A DNA stretch of 64,000 nt from Pimelobacter simplex (GTDB lineage Bacteria; Actinomycetota; Actinomycetes; Propionibacteriales; Nocardioidaceae). This document shows positions 63,199 through 64,000 of the stretch, one piece after another. Position 1 is the stretch's first letter. The number at the start of each line of letters is the position of its first letter. The DNA is taken from the NCBI GenBank assembly GCA_016803235.1, contig JADCLI010000009.1:62001-126000 (forward strand), read 5' to 3'. Position numbers and translations under genes: made by a program. The notes beneath the pieces were generated by a model. It saw nothing but the letters and a program-made list of their open reading frames with translations. It was not told where the DNA came from and searched no databases.

Positions 63199-63669
63199 GT
63201 GACCGACCACCACTACGCGCTCGACCTGGTCTGGCAGGGCAACCGCGGCACCGGCACCTCCGGCTACCGCGACTACGACCGCACGGTCCTGCTCACCGCG
63301 GCCGGCAAGCCGGACCTGCTCGGCTCCGCCGATCCGACCTTCCGCGGCGACGCCGCGCGCTGGAACCCCGAGGAGCTGCTCCTCGCGGCCCTCGCGCAGT
63401 GCCACCTGCTGTCGTACCTCCACTCGGCGGTCAACCACGGCGTCGTCGTGGTCGCCTACGACGACAGCCCGGTCGGCACCATGGCGCAGGTCGGGCAGGG
63501 TGGGCGGTTCACGTCGGTGACGCTGCGCCCGCGGGTCACCGTCGCGGACGCGTCGATGGCCGAGACGGCCCAGGCGATCCACGGCGAGGCGAGCACCAAC
63601 TGCTTCATCGCGGCGTCGGTCAGCTTCCCCGTCGGCCACGAGCCGACGGTGCTCGTCGCCGGAGCCTGA
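63199..63669 (+). CDS. OsmC-family peroxiredoxin-like protein
   Basis: 156 residues. The two redox Cys are in ALAQCHLLSYL and STNCFIAASVSFPV, the family pattern. OsmC/Ohr proteins reduce organic or fatty-acid hydroperoxides. The GTG is leaderless (GACAAT 63187-63192). It is divergent from the acyl-CoA synthetase, sharing an 87-base region that includes the KstR-like site. Confidence 0.9.
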   Translation: MTDHHYALDLVWQGNRGTGTSGYRDYDRTVLLTAAGKPDLLGSADPTFRGDAARWNPEELLLAALAQCHLLSYLHSAVNHGVVVVAYDDSPVGTMAQVGQGGRFTSVTLRPRVTVADASMAETAQAIHGEASTNCFIAASVSFPVGHEPTVLVAGA

Positions 63670-63727
63670 CACCCCGCCGCCACCGGCGCGCCACGATCCG
63701 TTCAGGCCGGTCTGGTTCAAAGCAGCC

Positions 63728-64000
63728 ATGAGCCGCACCCGTACCGCCCTCGTCGCCGCCGGCGCCGCCCTCGCCGGGATCGGCGTGACGACCGGCGGTG
63801 GGCGCGAGCTGCTGCGCCGGCAGGCCGCGATCGCCCGGGCCCGGATCGGGAAGCCGCTGGGCGAGCAGGCCATCCCGGCCGACAAGGTCTGGAAGAGGAA
63901 GTCGTACGACGGCCCGCCGCTCCACCTGCTCGTCCTCGGCGACTCGATCGCCGCCGGGCTGGGCGCCGAGCGCGCCAAGGACACCCTCGGTGCGCGGATC
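63728..64000 (+). CDS. SGNH/GDSL hydrolase, N-terminal part
   Basis: The first 91 codons are inside the window. A short hydrophobic N-terminus (TALVAAGAALAGIGVTTGGG) suggests a signal anchor, followed by an Arg-rich stretch. LLVLGDSIAAGLGAER holds the GDS motif with the nucleophile Ser near residue 72. Family members are lipases, esterases or deacetylases. The rest is beyond the window edge. Confidence 0.85.
   Translation, partial: MSRTRTALVAAGAALAGIGVTTGGGRELLRRQAAIARARIGKPLGEQAIPADKVWKRKSYDGPPLHLLVLGDSIAAGLGAERAKDTLGARI

Overview
The window is high-GC DNA (roughly 70-75% by eye) with GTG and TTG starts, many 4-base ATGA/GTGA overlaps, leaderless promoters and an encoded tRNA CCA end. Gene content (HemQ, DUF3263/LytR_C pair, LigD-type polymerase, OtsA/OtsB, RDD/SpoIIM/MoxR cluster, HspR/Hsp20) points to an actinobacterium, most likely a Nocardioides-like member of the Propionibacteriales. 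No insertion sequence, phage module or CRISPR array is visible.

Region 1 (1-13.1 kb) looks like an N-heterocycle catabolic block: the end of a nucleobase-type permease, a three-subunit molybdenum hydroxylase with a CoxG-like tether, an amidase, an ATP-dependent hydantoinase/oxoprolinase pair, an NmrA-like protein, a carbamate kinase and a cyanuric acid hydrolase/barbiturase-family ring-opening enzyme. The set resembles the oxidative pyrimidine route (uracil to barbiturate to ureidomalonate) but has extra enzymes. A VOC protein and a WYL regulator separate it from a second molybdenum hydroxylase operon in S-L-M-G order (14.4-18.9 kb).

Region 2 (18.9-27.4 kb) is a MoxR/DUF58/VWA/TPR operon (Bat-like) plus RDD and SpoIIM genes. 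A PIN-domain gene with an unusually large partner, and the tail of a second PIN gene, sit between RDD and SpoIIM.

Region 3 (27.4-41.3 kb) carries HemY-type oxidase and HemQ (separated by a membrane protein and a two-component system), a cysteine dioxygenase-rhodanese operon preceded by a tiny polycysteine leader ORF, MsrB, an AztD-like zinc lipoprotein under a Zur-type palindrome, a stand-alone LigD polymerase domain and an ATP-dependent DNA ligase, an ABC-F protein, an HNH protein and tRNA-Thr(UGU).

Region 4 (41.2-53.6 kb) has PdxY, a GMC oxidoreductase/aldehyde dehydrogenase pair behind a KstR-like site, Hsp20/HspR, an extradiol dioxygenase-family protein, a frameshifted uracil-DNA glycosylase, a 0.32 kb gene-free stretch rich in C-loop hairpins, a PhaC-like hydrolase/MFS/PLP-decarboxylase operon, and OtsA.

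Region 5 (53.6-64.0 kb) has a second two-component system, a Gfo/Idh/MocA oxidoreductase, DUF3263 and LytR_C genes, OtsB, a SAM riboswitch controlling a threonine synthase-family enzyme plus a MoaD/CysO-like carrier ending GGC, a decayed ECF sigma factor, an acyl-CoA synthetase, an OsmC protein and the start of an SGNH hydrolase.

The most interesting items are the polycysteine leader, the SAM-riboswitch/ThrC-like/sulfur-carrier operon (a possible sulfur-carrier-dependent homocysteine route) and the N-heterocycle block.
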